DNA of 64,000 bases from Heliobacterium mobile (GTDB taxonomy: Bacteria; Bacillota; Desulfitobacteriia; Heliobacteriales; Heliobacteriaceae): positions 1 to 64,000 of the forward strand of contig NZ_WNKU01000001.1 of NCBI RefSeq assembly GCF_009720735.1, in the 5' to 3' direction. Below, in pieces: positions 17,004-27,325 of the stretch. Every line of letters begins with the position of its first letter. Position 1 is the stretch's first letter. Made by a program: the position numbers and the translations under genes. A model generated the notes under the pieces. That model saw only the letters and a program-made list of their open reading frames with translations, was not told the DNA's origin and ran no database searches.

Positions 17004-17177
17004 CTGGTTAAAGGTCGGTTAGAGTTTTTCATTGATAGTAAAGATCATTACGCCTTGTCGTAGTGAACCTAACAACGATTTCATTAAGGGTCAATGAAGA
17101 TTACTATGTATCTTTTTTTATATTGTAGCAATACTGAGCCTATAATATAATGTAAATACTGTTGACTATCCGTAAGC

Positions 17178-17462
17178 GACGCGCTGTGAACAAGTCATTC
17201 ATGAGTGCAGTCGTCGGAACTAACTCGCAATGTCCATGAAGACCCATACAAGGCGATGGTCGTCTCAAAGATTCTTGAGCTTTGTAGAGAACTAGGCATA
17301 CATTCTGTCGCAGAAGGAGTAGAATCCCAAGGAGAGTGGTCCTGGTTAAAAGAACGAGGGGCCGATTTTGTTCAGGGGTACTTCTTTGCTAGACCTGCGG
17401 AAAAGCCAATTCCGCGGGACCAAATAAGCCTTGACTTTTTACAGACCGAAAGCGTTGGCTAA
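17178..17462 (+). pseudogene. truncated EAL-domain (c-di-GMP phosphodiesterase) remnant
   Basis: From about 17217 the frame encodes the C-terminal quarter of an EAL domain: a YKAMVVSKILELCRELGI helix, SVAEGVES, LKERGADFVQGYFFARP. Just upstream, a different frame reads VNKSFMSAVV, which resembles the preceding D-K-S-F strand of EAL domains, so a frameshift and a truncation have both occurred. The catalytic EAL motif and most metal ligands are missing. The fragment could be translated from GTG 17205 (85 aa) but cannot be an active phosphodiesterase. Confidence 0.75.
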
Positions 17463-17519
17463 ATGTTTCACTCTTTATACTTGTTACAATAAGGAATTAT
17501 ATGGGGACATGTATACCTG

Positions 17520-17545
17520 CCGGAGCATCACGCTTCGGTTTTTTT
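17520..17545 (+). terminator. intrinsic terminator
   Basis: Stem CCGGAGC/GCTTCGG with a 5-base loop and seven T, after the EAL fossil. Confidence 0.75.
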
Positions 17546-17629
17546 GGTAAAGTACGTTTATATTTGTCATTAGGTGGATTATAATTAGTTAATACATCTA
17601 TGATAACTCGCTGATAGGGGCTGTTAATC

Positions 17630-19294
17630 TTGGATAGTCTTCCGAAGGAAATAGATCAATTTATCGATAAGTTGACTGAATTAAAACAAGAATATACGGA
17701 GCTTTTCTATAAATATCAAAATAATACCCGTCTGATGGTAAAAAATCAGACCGTCATCGATAATCTCTTAAATGTAATCCCCGATATTATTTTTGTGAAA
17801 GATTCCAATGGCGTCATGTTAAATTGTAACAAGGCCCTCTGTGACTTTTTTGGTATGGATAGTAAAAGAATCATCGGAAAGACCGACTATGAGTTGTTTT
17901 CCAAAGAAGATGCTGAACTTTACCGACTGTTGGATTCTAAAGTAATGCGAGAAAAAAGAACCCAAAAAATTGAGGAATGGATCCTTTATCCCGATGGGAA
18001 AAAAGTGCTGGTTGAGACGATCAAAGAACCCATTTTCGATCAATATGATCAAGTGGTTGGCATCATTGGTATCTCTAGAGATATTACGCAACATAAACAA
18101 ACACTGACGGCATTACAGGAAAGTGAAAAAAAGTTGGAGATGTTCTTCTCTCAGTCGATAAACGCCTTCTTTTACATAATGACCGACGAACCGATTCGCT
18201 GGGATGATACGATCGACAAAGAAGAAGTGCTGAATTATGCCATGCAGCACCTACGAATTACGAAGTGTAATGACGCTTTGTGCAGCCTCTACAGAGCTCA
18301 AAGAGAACAATTAATCCATCTACCTATGAATGATTTTTGGGGCAAAGACACAGCACAATGCAAGAAAATGTTAAAAGAACTGTTGGATTCAGGGAAACTT
18401 CGTATAGAAATGTCTCGAGAAAAGTTCGATGGCACAGCTATGTATGTCGAAGGAGATTATCAACTTTTTTATGCTGACGACGGGAGAGTGCTCGGCTATT
18501 TCGGCGTTCAACGGGACATCACTGAGAAAAAACGAGGCCTTAAGGAGTTAGAAGTCGCTAAGGAACAAGCTGAAGCGGCGAATCATGCCAAAAGCCAATT
18601 CTTGTCGACGATGAGTCATGAAATCCGCACGCCCATGAACGGAATTTTAGGAATGTCTGAACTTCTTTTGGATACGCCCATGTCTGAAGAGCAAAAGGAA
18701 TTCGCCAAGATGATCAAGGATTCTACCCATGCTCTCTTAAACGTCATCAGTGACGTGTTGGATTACTCTAAGATCGATTCGGGATCGATGATGATCGAGA
18801 AGGTGGAGGTACATCTTCAAAAAACGATTACGGATGTTATCGATCTGGTAAAGGTTACGGCTCAAGCAAAGGGACTATCCTTAATTAGTTTGATTGATCT
18901 CGAGAGTGCCCTGACGATACAGTCCGATCCGGTTCGCCTTCGTCAGGTATTATTGAACTTACTAGACAATGCCGTTAAATTTACGCAACGTGGGGAAGTA
19001 ACCTTACGAGTGTCCACTCAAGAAATCCATAGTAAGAAGGAAGCCCTCTTTGAGGTCATTGATACAGGGAGCGGTATTGAGGCTAAAGATATCGAACGCA
19101 TCTTCCAGCCCTTTAGCCAAGTGGACAGTTCCTTTTCGCGAAGATACGGTGGTACCGGTTTAGGGTTATCCATCTCAAAGCGTTTAGTCGAGCTGATGGG
19201 CGGAACGATTGGAGTACATAGTCAGAGCGGCAAAGGATCGAAGTTTTGGTTTACCATTCCGTTGATTGAATGGGCCACATCGATTGCTGAGTAA
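17630..19294 (+). CDS. PAS-domain sensor histidine kinase (cytoplasmic)
   Basis: 554 aa with no transmembrane helix. Order: short coiled coil (about 1-45), PAS (46-155, ending GISRDITQHKQ), a second PAS-like domain (165-300, ending GVQRDITEKKR), HisKA with [13 protein letters not shown] (phospho-acceptor His330), and HATPase_c with DNAVKF (N box), DTGSGI (G1), FSQVDSSF (F) and GGTGLGLS (G2). It has no receiver domain, unlike the two hybrid kinases at 58-64 kb. No cognate regulator is adjacent, so it is an orphan kinase. The TTG start has GATAGGGG about 9 bases upstream; a later start would cut only the coiled coil. Confidence 0.9.
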   Translation: MDSLPKEIDQFIDKLTELKQEYTELFYKYQNNTRLMVKNQTVIDNLLNVIPDIIFVKDSNGVMLNCNKALCDFFGMDSKRIIGKTDYELFSKEDAELYRLLDSKVMREKRTQKIEEWILYPDGKKVLVETIKEPIFDQYDQVVGIIGISRDITQHKQTLTALQESEKKLEMFFSQSINAFFYIMTDEPIRWDDTIDKEEVLNYAMQHLRITKCNDALCSLYRAQREQLIHLPMNDFWGKDTAQCKKMLKELLDSGKLRIEMSREKFDGTAMYVEGDYQLFYADDGRVLGYFGVQRDITEKKRGLKELEVAKEQAEAANHAKSQFLSTMSHEIRTPMNGILGMSELLLDTPMSEEQKEFAKMIKDSTHALLNVISDVLDYSKIDSGSMMIEKVEVHLQKTITDVIDLVKVTAQAKGLSLISLIDLESALTIQSDPVRLRQVLLNLLDNAVKFTQRGEVTLRVSTQEIHSKKEALFEVIDTGSGIEAKDIERIFQPFSQVDSSFSRRYGGTGLGLSISKRLVELMGGTIGVHSQSGKGSKFWFTIPLIEWATSIAE

Positions 19295-19366
19295 GGCAAG
19301 TACCGAACGCATGAATGAGTAACGGCATTAATGTTAGAATGCAAGTTAACAATAGCATAAAGGTGA

Positions 19367-19396
19367 AAAGCCGCCGAGGGAGGGCGGCTTTCTTGT
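19367..19396 (+). terminator. intrinsic terminator
   Basis: Stem AAAGCCGCC/GGCGGCTTT with a short loop, 70 bases after the kinase gene. Confidence 0.85.
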
Positions 19397-19540
19397 TATC
19401 TCATGACCTGTGGATGAACCTATTCGGGTAACACTTAATTGGTTATTGCGTAGATTATCTATATCGATATAGTGTAAAGCTATTAGTGATGAGGTATAAT
19501 TCCTATAAGATTGCTGTAGATTCAAAGGGGGACGATAGCG

Positions 19541-19804
19541 ATGTCTCTGGCTGAGTTACTTAGAGAGGGAGAAGAGTTTAAGTACGAGATGCTCAAGCTA
19601 AAGCTATCGGATAACTTTTTTAAGAGTAAAAAGTATTTGGATTGGATAGAGCGATGTATTCAATCGTTGAATGACAAGATCTCTTCGGAGCCCTTAGCTA
19701 AAAAGTTTTTGCATCTATCCAAAAAGCCGACGCAATTTAACGATATTACACATGACGGTTTCCTCTATATGTTAAGGGCCTTTTGTTTAACTGAGAGAGG
19801 ATAA
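19541..19804 (+). CDS. hypothetical protein (87 aa)
   Basis: AAAGGGGGACG lies in front of the ATG. The product is small, soluble, rich in Lys/Glu/Leu and probably helical (LAELLREGEEFKYEMLKLKL at the N-terminus). The pattern W-I-E-x-C-I-Q-S-L and a DITHDGFLYMLRAF C-terminus are visible, but no family is recognised. The gene is a single unit closed by a strong terminator and has no partner. Confidence 0.7.
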   Translation: MSLAELLREGEEFKYEMLKLKLSDNFFKSKKYLDWIERCIQSLNDKISSEPLAKKFLHLSKKPTQFNDITHDGFLYMLRAFCLTERG

Positions 19805-19811
19805 GGCCCGT

Positions 19812-19856
19812 AAAAAGCGAAACGCGGTGAACCATTCACTGCGGATTCGCTTTTTT
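19812..19856 (+). terminator. intrinsic terminator
   Basis: Outer stem AAAAAGCGAA/TTCGCTTTTTT enclosing an inner CGCGGTGA/TTCACTGCG stem, with six T. Confidence 0.92.
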
Positions 19857-19957
19857 ATTTTCCTTTGATATTAATCGCGGTTCGGGAATATCGGCAGATT
19901 ATTTTTCTGAAATCCAAAAATGGAATTGAATCCTTGACATAAATTAGTATTTATGGT

Positions 19958-19971
19958 CTTATATATATAAG
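19958..19971. promoter_or_regulatory. perfect palindrome upstream of the PadR gene
   Basis: CTTATATATATAAG is a perfect 14-base palindrome, followed at once by a half copy (CTTATATATA). TTGACA lies 20 bases before it (19933-19938). It is a candidate autoregulatory operator overlapping the promoter of the PadR-flavoprotein unit. Confidence 0.4.
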
Positions 19972-20099
19972 GACTTATATATAGCCGCTAACTTAGCGTC
20001 TGATGTGGTCATGGGCCAATGATTGCTTATGTGATCGGCAGTGTATGAGAAGTAACGGAATGATCTGATGATTGAAATTTGAAATGGCAGGTGCAACAG

Positions 20100-20648
20100 A
20101 TGTCGCTCAAACATGCTTTGCTCGGTTTTTTGAGTTACAACAGCATGACTGGCTACCAGTTAAAACAGTATGTTGATGAGTCTGTCCAACACTTCTGGAA
20201 CGCGAGTCTGAGTCAAATTTATCCGACGCTAAGTCAAATGGAAAAAGAGGGTTTGTTGACGATGGAGGTGGAGTACCAAGAGGAGAAACCCAATCGCAAG
20301 ATTTACCATATTACCGATGCAGGACGCCAAGAATTACAGCGCTGGTTACGTGAACCGACGAATCTACCATCGGTACGAGAGGCCTTTCTCATCAAAGTAT
20401 TTTTTGGCGGAACGATGGAAAAAGAAGATATCTTGTCTCAGATGAATCAATATTTGAAACTTCATCGGGACTTATTGGCGATGTATCAAGGGCCAGTTCT
20501 GGAAAAGATGCAGCAAGAAGCAGCAAATCTCGAGCGGGACAGCTTTTTCTGGGCCTTAACTCTAGAGGCGGGAATCAACCTAGAAAAAGCATGGATAGAG
20601 TGGCTGGAAGAGTCTATTGAAAAAATTAAAAAATACGCTACTGACTGA
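20100..20648 (+). CDS. PadR-family transcriptional regulator
   Basis: 182 aa. The N-terminal winged helix has the family signature MSLKHALLGFLSYNSMTGYQLK, FWNASLSQIYPTLSQMEKEGL and a wing ending RKIYHITDAGRQEL; the C-terminal part is the four-helix dimerisation region of subfamily 2 (PF10400-like). ATG 20100 is chosen for the family start and AGGTG 6 bases upstream. The downstream flavodoxin fusion starts 48 bases later, so it is the likely target, together with autoregulation through the TATATA palindrome. Confidence 0.93.
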   Translation: MSLKHALLGFLSYNSMTGYQLKQYVDESVQHFWNASLSQIYPTLSQMEKEGLLTMEVEYQEEKPNRKIYHITDAGRQELQRWLREPTNLPSVREAFLIKVFFGGTMEKEDILSQMNQYLKLHRDLLAMYQGPVLEKMQQEAANLERDSFFWALTLEAGINLEKAWIEWLEESIEKIKKYATD

Positions 20649-20696
20649 AAGAATGGTGGTTTAAGGAAATCAACTAGGAAAAGGAGGGGAATAAAC

Positions 20697-22457
20697 GTGA
20701 AGGTATTAGCGATCAACGGAAGTCCAAGGGGTAAGTATGGCAACACGGAGTGCCTTTTACAACCATTCTTAGAAGGGATAAGAGAAACGGGAGCGGAAAC
20801 AGAAACTATCTATCTTGTAGAGAAGAAGATCCATCGTTGTTCTGGATGTTTTAGTTGTTGGACAAAAACACCAGGTTTTTGTATTCACAATGATAGTATG
20901 CCTGAACTGCTAGAGAAGGTTCGCGCTGCCCATGTCCTTGTTTTTGCGACCCCGTTATATGTTTTCACGGTTAGCGGACTGATGAAAGATTTTATGGACC
21001 GGATGGTCCTTCCCCTGAATAAGCCCTATATCGTCAAACAGGGGGATCATTATACCCATCCAACGCTCCATGAAGATGATCCACCCAAAAAGATCGTGCT
21101 TATCTCCAATTGTGGATTTCCAGAACGACATCACTTCTCCGGGTTAGTCGAAACATTTCGTTTGTTCTATCATTATGAACTCGCCGCTACCATTTTGTGC
21201 TCTTGTGGTGAACTGTTAAAAGTACCGGACTTGCAAGAGAGTAACCAGTGGTATACGAAGGCCGTTCACCGTGCGGGGGTGGAATTTGGGAAAGACAGCC
21301 GTGTTTCACGGGAGACCCAGGCGGTATTGGACCAAAGCCTAGCAGAACCGGAGGATTATGCCCGCATGGCCAACCTCTACTGGGACAGTGTCATCGTAGG
21401 GCAACAAGTATCTGAACATATGACCACCCCTACTTCTATGGAGGCTCTTTCGCCCGCCTTACCCTTGCCGGAAAATCAAAATAAAATACCGGAAACGTTT
21501 CTCGATGTTATCACCGGACAAGCAGCGCTCTTTAACCCGGAGGCTGCGAAGAGCCTGAGGGCGGATATTCAGTTTATCGTTTCCGGCGGCGAATCTGGGG
21601 AGTATGTATTGCGAATTAAAGACGGTCAATGTACAGCTCACCGAGGGCTCGTTCCATCGCCTACCCTTACTATCCATACCCCCTCCGATGTCTGGATAAA
21701 GATCGCCCGAAACGAATTAAGTGGACAAACCGCGTTCATCAAGGGGCTTTACCGGATTGAAGGGGATATGGAGATTCTGCTTCGTATGAACAGGCTGTTC
21801 TCAAAAAAGGAGGGTTCGAAGCCGAATAAGCCTCCGTTTACCAATGACCAAACCACTACGGCGGGAGAGACTATCGAGCGAGGGCCTATTCGGTTACCGG
21901 GGATGGCATGGCTGTCACTGGCCTTCGTTCCTTGGATCGTCCATTGGTCTACCATTAATTTTCCTGCATTGAGCAATCTCGTTCAGATGGGTATTCCTTT
22001 GCTCCTCGGAGTACTCCTGTGGGGGTATCGAAAAGCCTACAGCAAACCAAGCTGGATGGAGACCGTATCACCAGTTTTCTTTGCACTATCTTGGGTATTT
22101 CTTATAACTGGTAGCTTCTCGACTACCTATGTTGAGGTTTTCGGGTTATTTTTCCTTGGGGGGGTGTGGGCAGCTACATTGGCAACCTCAATGCCGCTTA
22201 CAGGAGAGTATTCAAAGTGGTACTGGCCTTCGGCGTTATGGAGTCACCCGGTCTTTATTAAGACCAATGCCATCATCACAGCCGTATGGGCGGGAGTGTT
22301 TATGATTCAAGCGACGGCCATATTAGCTGGACATTTCGCCCTGGAACATGCAGGTCTTTGGACGTCAGTTCGGCTTCTGATTAATATTCCTGCCATTTTC
22401 TTTACGATTTGGTTCCAGAAGTGGTATCCGACTGTAGGCTCTGTCAAAACCCCATAG
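20697..22457 (+). CDS. flavodoxin-like NAD(P)H oxidoreductase / SCP2 / membrane fusion
   Basis: 586 aa. Residues about 1-200 are an NADPH-dependent FMN reductase-like domain: KVLAINGSPRGKYGNTE, the CSGCFSCWTKTPGFC segment with four Cys, and ATPLYVFTVSGLMKDFMDR. Residues about 270-370 resemble an SCP2 sterol-binding-type domain (FIVSGGESGEYVLRIKDGQ, LTIHTPSDVWIKIARNELSG). Residues about 400-580 form six hydrophobic helices. The join of an iron-flavoprotein-like domain, a lipid-binding domain and a membrane domain suggests reduction of a lipophilic substrate at the membrane; that is inference. AAAGGAGGGG precedes the GTG. Behind a PadR regulator. Confidence 0.9.
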   Translation: MKVLAINGSPRGKYGNTECLLQPFLEGIRETGAETETIYLVEKKIHRCSGCFSCWTKTPGFCIHNDSMPELLEKVRAAHVLVFATPLYVFTVSGLMKDFMDRMVLPLNKPYIVKQGDHYTHPTLHEDDPPKKIVLISNCGFPERHHFSGLVETFRLFYHYELAATILCSCGELLKVPDLQESNQWYTKAVHRAGVEFGKDSRVSRETQAVLDQSLAEPEDYARMANLYWDSVIVGQQVSEHMTTPTSMEALSPALPLPENQNKIPETFLDVITGQAALFNPEAAKSLRADIQFIVSGGESGEYVLRIKDGQCTAHRGLVPSPTLTIHTPSDVWIKIARNELSGQTAFIKGLYRIEGDMEILLRMNRLFSKKEGSKPNKPPFTNDQTTTAGETIERGPIRLPGMAWLSLAFVPWIVHWSTINFPALSNLVQMGIPLLLGVLLWGYRKAYSKPSWMETVSPVFFALSWVFLITGSFSTTYVEVFGLFFLGGVWAATLATSMPLTGEYSKWYWPSALWSHPVFIKTNAIITAVWAGVFMIQATAILAGHFALEHAGLWTSVRLLINIPAIFFTIWFQKWYPTVGSVKTP

Positions 22458-22521
22458 AGTAGTTTGTTCTTTGGGTTGAAAGCATCGTTGCACCCATGAA
22501 GTAATCAGATATATAGAAAAG

Positions 22522-22564
22522 AAAAGCTAAGGAGCTTCTTTTTAAGAAACGTCCTTAGCTTTTT
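22522..22564. terminator. bidirectional intrinsic terminator
   Basis: Stem AAAAGCTAAGGA/TCCTTAGCTTTT with an inner stem, between the convergent flavoprotein and chemoreceptor genes. Confidence 0.88.
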
Positions 22565-22568
22565 GGCT

Positions 22569-24530
22569 TTAGTCAAGTTTAAATCGCTCTACCACCGCTT
22601 GAGATGAATGAGATATCTGCGTCAGTTTGCTCGCCGAGGAGGCGACTTCCTCTGAGGACGCGGCCACTTCTTGAGCGGTGGCGGTCACCGATTGAGTGGA
22701 CGAAGCGGCTTCGGTGGACTCTTTATATAGTTGTTGCAGTGAAGCTGAAGCAGTAACTGCCATGTCAACCTGACTATCGGCTCGCTGAATGACGCTGTCA
22801 AAGCGATCCATCTGGCCTTTTAGCAATAAGACCATTTGACGCAGTCGCTTCGCATTTTCTTGAGATTTGTGGTACTCGGCGTCAGCTAAATGGTATCCTT
22901 CATCAATGGCATGAACGGTAGCATCGATATCCGCTTCGACATCGGCGATGATCTTTTGAATGCGGAAAGCTGCTTGACGAGATTCCTCAGCCAGTTTTCG
23001 AATTTCTTCGGCGACGACGCCAAAGCCGAGACCGTATTCACCCGCCCGAGCAGCTTCTATGGCGGCGTTGAAGGCCAATAGGTTCGTTTGGTCTGTGATC
23101 TCTGTGATCACGTTCAGGATTTCTTTAATCCCCCGGCTTTTTTCGTGAAGTTCCTTCGTGGTTTTCGAACCTTGAAGCATCTTTTCCGCCGTCGATTCGG
23201 ACAGGGCCTGTGCTTCTTGAATGGAGTTGGAGATGGTCTCCGATAATTGGGTCAAGTGAAGACCTTCCTTTGAAGCGGCTTTTCCATCGGCGACGATGTC
23301 TTGGGACAGTTTTGACAGCAGTTCCACTTGCTCCACCGTTGCTGATAATTGGCGAGTTTGCGTAAGCAAGGTGCTGGCTACGGCTTCATTGCAGCGAGCC
23401 AGGTGATCGGCGGCTTTAGCGGTCTGCTGGCAAGTGCCTGTTAAATTCATCGACTCGGAGTTCAATATCCGTGAAGACTGCAGGATCTCCCCGATCAATT
23501 GGCGCAATCCTTGGGACATTTCATTGAAGGCCTCGGCGAGCTGGCGAATTTCCGGCTCATTAAACTCTGTGTTCGTGAGTTGAATAGTCAGGTCGCCGGA
23601 AGCGAGTCTCCGGGCTTGCGCTCCTATGTACTCAAGGGGTGAAGCGATGCGACGAGCTAAAAAGAACGATGTGACGAGGGAAAGTAGGACCATCCCAGCG
23701 AGTAAACCGAGCAGTACGTATAGTAAATGTTGGATGGGTGCAAAAAGCTCTTTGGCATCTTCACGGATCAAGATGGTCAAATGGGTGAAGTCAGACTGCA
23801 TGAGAGTGGCTACATAGTGGGTGCCGTTTTCTTCGTAATCAGCGATACCTGTTGTATCGGAGAGGGGCAAGGGATAGCTGTCGGAAGAGGCGGCGTTTTT
23901 CTTATCTGGATGGTAGAGCAGTTTTTGCTGATTGTCGACGATGATGATCTTTTTATCGGCAGCAGAATCCAATTCTTGCATCCTTGTAATAAAAGAACGG
24001 ATCACATCATCGACACGAAGGTAGCCGGCCAGAACGCCCACGACCAATCCTCCGTCAGTGATGGGTACCGCGACGGTCAAGATAGGTCTACCGGTAACTT
24101 TGCTGATCGACGGAAGACCGACGACAAAAGTCTTTCCTTCCTTTAATATGCCCTGTACATAATCTCGATCGGCTACGTTCACCTTAGTTCCATTATTCGA
24201 ACGGGCGATCTGCATTCCCGTTAGGTCGATGACGGCAATGGAATCCATATCGGGAAAGACATTGCCGAAAGATTCAAGAAGCGACTTTTGTTCTTCTGCA
24301 TTCATACTCTTGATTTTAGGTAGACTGGAAAGCTGTTTGAGCAAACTCCGTCGCTCTTCGATGGATTTGTTTAAATCTTGATGCATGCTGTTTGCCCATT
24401 GGGCTTGGTTGCGACGAATCTCATGTTCTAAGGACGTACTGACATTTTGATAGGAGATATAACCGAGGAGGAGAAGTGGCACTAGCGAGAACAGGACTAA
24501 GATGAGAATGAGCTTAGACTTGAGGGACAT
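22569..24530 (-). CDS. transmembrane methyl-accepting chemotaxis protein (copy A)
   Basis: 653 aa. Transmembrane helix 1 (about 7-27), an extracytoplasmic dCache-type sensor (about 35-275, with [20 protein letters not shown] and [16 protein letters not shown]), transmembrane helix 2 (about 280-300), HAMP, and a signalling domain with a conserved tip ([23 protein letters not shown]). ATG 24530 is chosen for AAGGAGG 8-9 bases upstream. A close paralogue (copy B) lies at 27326 with the same layout and length. It should detect a small extracellular ligand and signal to CheA/CheW. A sigma28-like promoter and a hairpin precede it. Confidence 0.95.
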   Translation of the reverse strand: MSLKSKLILILVLFSLVPLLLLGYISYQNVSTSLEHEIRRNQAQWANSMHQDLNKSIEERRSLLKQLSSLPKIKSMNAEEQKSLLESFGNVFPDMDSIAVIDLTGMQIARSNNGTKVNVADRDYVQGILKEGKTFVVGLPSISKVTGRPILTVAVPITDGGLVVGVLAGYLRVDDVIRSFITRMQELDSAADKKIIIVDNQQKLLYHPDKKNAASSDSYPLPLSDTTGIADYEENGTHYVATLMQSDFTHLTILIREDAKELFAPIQHLLYVLLGLLAGMVLLSLVTSFFLARRIASPLEYIGAQARRLASGDLTIQLTNTEFNEPEIRQLAEAFNEMSQGLRQLIGEILQSSRILNSESMNLTGTCQQTAKAADHLARCNEAVASTLLTQTRQLSATVEQVELLSKLSQDIVADGKAASKEGLHLTQLSETISNSIQEAQALSESTAEKMLQGSKTTKELHEKSRGIKEILNVITEITDQTNLLAFNAAIEAARAGEYGLGFGVVAEEIRKLAEESRQAAFRIQKIIADVEADIDATVHAIDEGYHLADAEYHKSQENAKRLRQMVLLLKGQMDRFDSVIQRADSQVDMAVTASASLQQLYKESTEAASSTQSVTATAQEVAASSEEVASSASKLTQISHSSQAVVERFKLD

Positions 24531-24640
24531 CTGGAATACCTCCTTTTTTTGAGATCCACGGAAACAGTCGTTAGCTTTCATGGCAAATAAAACGTTCATG
24601 GCCCATTGGGCCACAGGCTATCATGAAAATGGCTTTCTCA

Positions 24641-24678
24641 TAAAAAAAAGAACAAGTATCAAAGAGGATACCTGTTCT
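24641..24678 (-). terminator. terminator-like hairpin upstream of chemoreceptor A
   Basis: Arms AGAACAAGTATC and GATACCTGTTCT pair over 12 bases with one G-U, and on the minus strand the stem is followed by eight T. It lies about 110 bases before the chemoreceptor start and overlaps the -10 region of the proposed sigma28 promoter. Confidence 0.75.
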
Positions 24679-24701
24679 CGCCTTCGAGATAGTTCTATAT
24701 A
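24675..24701 (-). promoter_or_regulatory. weak sigma28-like promoter of chemoreceptor A
   Basis: On the minus strand, TATA, 15 bases, then GGCGAGAA, compared with the sigma28 consensus TAAA-N15-GCCGATAA. Taken alone this is weak; support comes from the equivalent, better site before the paralogue at 29367-29393. Confidence 0.4.
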
Positions 24702-24829
24702 ATTCTTAGTTATCTAATTTTACGATGGATCCGATGTTGCGTCAATAAGAAAAAGGGGTCAATCCTAATCATGCGTTCGTGGGATGCTCTGCCGTACAAC
24801 AGGACTTGCAGGTATTATTACAATTGAGC

Positions 24830-24881
24830 AAAGAGACACAACAGAACCTACCTATTCGGTACGGTTTTGTTGTGTCTCTTT
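24830..24881. terminator. intrinsic terminator
   Basis: Arms AAAGAGACACAACA and TGTTGTGTCTCTTT pair perfectly over 14 bases, just after the chemoreceptor gene at 24908-26959. Confidence 0.85.
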
Positions 24882-24907
24882 GATTCGATTATTTTGACCG
24901 TCTATCT

Positions 24908-26959
24908 CTAGATGGTAAACTTTTTAATTATATCTGTTAAATCAGTGGACAGTTGAGCCATTCGTTGTGAGGTAGAACTGATATCGTGCATAGTGGCTGC
25001 TTGTTCTTCTGTAGAAGCGGATATATTTAATACAACTTGTGATGACTCTTCCGTAACGGATGCGACTTGATCAATAACCTGCATTACAGATTGTGCTTTT
25101 ACTATTAGTTTCTCGGTGGACGCATTCAACTTACCAATTTCGCCCAAAAAGGCAGTGATCGATTGAGATATCTTTGTATACCCGTTACCAGCAGCATTTG
25201 CTATCTCTACTCCATCGACAATTTGTCGTGTACCTTCATTAATATTATTCGCAATATGTTTCACGGCGGATTGAACCGTCTTAATGCGGTCGGCGATTTG
25301 TTGGGCCGCTTGATTGGATTCATCTGCTAGTTTACTTACCTCGCTCGCTACAACACCGAATCCACGGCCCATTTCTCCAGCTCGGGCAGCCTCAATCGCA
25401 GCGTTCAAGGCAAGCATGTTTGTTTGGCCTGCAATAGTTGTAATCATATCTACGATAGTACTAATTTCTCGAGAGCTATTTTCAAGCGCTTTAATTTGTT
25501 CCACGTTATGTTGATTGGTTTCTGCGATTTGATTCATTCTGTTTACGGCATTTTGAATCAAAATATTGCCGTTATCGGTTAAAGAGCTAGTTTCCCGTAC
25601 GATATTTACTAGTCTTTCACGTTCAGAATCTACGACTTGACTTATTTCGATCATTTCTGATGCAAGGTTTCTCGCCTCAAAAACATCTTGAGCTTGTTTT
25701 GAGGCACCATCAGCTAACTCTTGAATGCTATGGGAGACTTCTTCTGATGCATCGCTGATTTCCGTAAATGCTTTTGCTAAATGTTGAGATATTATTACGA
25801 CGTCATCAGACTGTTTGCGAATTTGTCTTATGATGGCCTTAATGTCGTTAATATTCGTGTTGATTGCGGATTGTAAATCTCCAATTTCGTCGTCCTTATT
25901 CTGGGTTTCATTTTGGAGAACATCTAAATTCCCGGCTGCTATTTCTTTCGCTAATCGAGATAAACGAACAATCGGTTGATATGTTAACCTCGTTAAGACA
26001 AGAGTAACGGCGATATTAATCAGAAGAACGATTGTGATTTGAAGAGCCAATTTCTTTTGCATAGCTTGGTATGCGGAAGTGATATCTCGTAAGACCACTA
26101 CACCGCCAACTTTTTGATTTCCCGCATCGAAAATGGGGAAAATTGCTTTTGCGAAGACCGACCCTTCACGGCTAATTTGATCGAGGACCAGTCCGTCATC
26201 AGGCAGATTATCGATAGCCTCCGCATAAGCAAATATATCTTCACTGTCCCTCGTCTTATCAACTAAAACTGACGATGATGAATTATTCCAATTGTTATCC
26301 AACCCATGGTTTTTTCTATTTTTAGCCCATTCTTTTTCATCCAAATATTCTTTTTTAATAATCATGCCATAGTCGTATCCAGTTTGGTTCTTCAAAATAC
26401 CAAGAAAATGGTCTACTTCTTCTCCCAATTCCATGTAGCCAATTAACTGTCCCTGATATCGGTAAGGAGCAACCACTCTCAAGGCAAAAGCAGTTTTACC
26501 TAGTTCTAATCCGGAACTGAAGCCCTGTTGCTCGATCGCTTTACGATATGTAACTCGGTTGATCACGTCGCCAAAATTATCTGGCTGATGAACCCGTAAA
26601 AAGGCAGTTTTATCCGGTTCCGCATTATGAAAATACCAATGGGTGATTCGATATCGTTCTTTAAGTTGATTAAAGAGCGGTGATATAGTCTTATAAAGCA
26701 TATCTCGGTCACGTTGTATAAAAATCTGGGCAATCTGTGGATTATCCATTAAGGCATTCATCGTCGCTGACATCATGGACACGTCGCTGCTCACAAGATG
26801 TTCGAAATTCTTTCTAGAAATCGTAATTTGTTCTCGACTATAAGTTGATGCTTCATCGTTATAGGATTTAAGGATTAATGCTCCGACAGCAGATGTACTG
26901 ATAAAGATCGAGATAATGGTAGCTAACAGGATTTTCTTTTTAATTGAGTAGTTTTTCAT
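24908..26959 (-). CDS. transmembrane methyl-accepting chemotaxis protein with dCache_3-like sensor
   Basis: 683 aa. Transmembrane helix 1 (about 10-30), a large extracytoplasmic sensor (about 35-300) with [36 protein letters not shown] and [18 protein letters not shown] as in the dCache_3 type, transmembrane helix 2 (about 305-325), HAMP, and a signalling domain with the tip [23 protein letters not shown]. It is unrelated in its sensor to the two flanking paralogues. Codon use is AT-richer than theirs, which may reflect separate acquisition. Some members of this sensor type detect aromatic or quinone-like ligands; the ligand here is unknown. Confidence 0.94.
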   Translation of the reverse strand: MKNYSIKKKILLATIISIFISTSAVGALILKSYNDEASTYSREQITISRKNFEHLVSSDVSMMSATMNALMDNPQIAQIFIQRDRDMLYKTISPLFNQLKERYRITHWYFHNAEPDKTAFLRVHQPDNFGDVINRVTYRKAIEQQGFSSGLELGKTAFALRVVAPYRYQGQLIGYMELGEEVDHFLGILKNQTGYDYGMIIKKEYLDEKEWAKNRKNHGLDNNWNNSSSSVLVDKTRDSEDIFAYAEAIDNLPDDGLVLDQISREGSVFAKAIFPIFDAGNQKVGGVVVLRDITSAYQAMQKKLALQITIVLLINIAVTLVLTRLTYQPIVRLSRLAKEIAAGNLDVLQNETQNKDDEIGDLQSAINTNINDIKAIIRQIRKQSDDVVIISQHLAKAFTEISDASEEVSHSIQELADGASKQAQDVFEARNLASEMIEISQVVDSERERLVNIVRETSSLTDNGNILIQNAVNRMNQIAETNQHNVEQIKALENSSREISTIVDMITTIAGQTNMLALNAAIEAARAGEMGRGFGVVASEVSKLADESNQAAQQIADRIKTVQSAVKHIANNINEGTRQIVDGVEIANAAGNGYTKISQSITAFLGEIGKLNASTEKLIVKAQSVMQVIDQVASVTEESSQVVLNISASTEEQAATMHDISSTSQRMAQLSTDLTDIIKKFTI

Positions 26960-27252
26960 ACATATTACCTTCTCTCAAGTTATTCATATTATCAAGCCAG
27001 AAGTTATGTATAAATAACTAAAGCTTTGCATAGGGAATTTGTAACCGATAAAATAATTATAGCTCTTGCTCCTTGTCATCACAATACATAAATTTACACA
27101 AGAACCTACAAAACCAATTAAATCCTATAGATAGTATTTGTTAAAAAAGTCCAAAAATGAAGCTATCAGTTAAACTGAACTGTAATCCGACATAGATCGA
27201 AAATTTATTCGTCGTCTCACCTTCTCAAGCGCTTGGAATCGGAATGGAAAAG

Positions 27253-27295
27253 AACAGGCTATAGATATTCTTTTTTTGAATATCTATAGCCTGTT
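27253..27295. terminator. intrinsic terminator
   Basis: A 17-base stem (ACAGGCTATAGATATTC and its complement) with a 7-base loop, downstream of chemoreceptor B. The remaining gap from 26960 to 27250 is AT-rich and shows nothing else that I can identify. Confidence 0.88.
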
Positions 27296-27325
27296 TCTCT
27301 TTATTACCCGTTGTTATCGGGCTGT

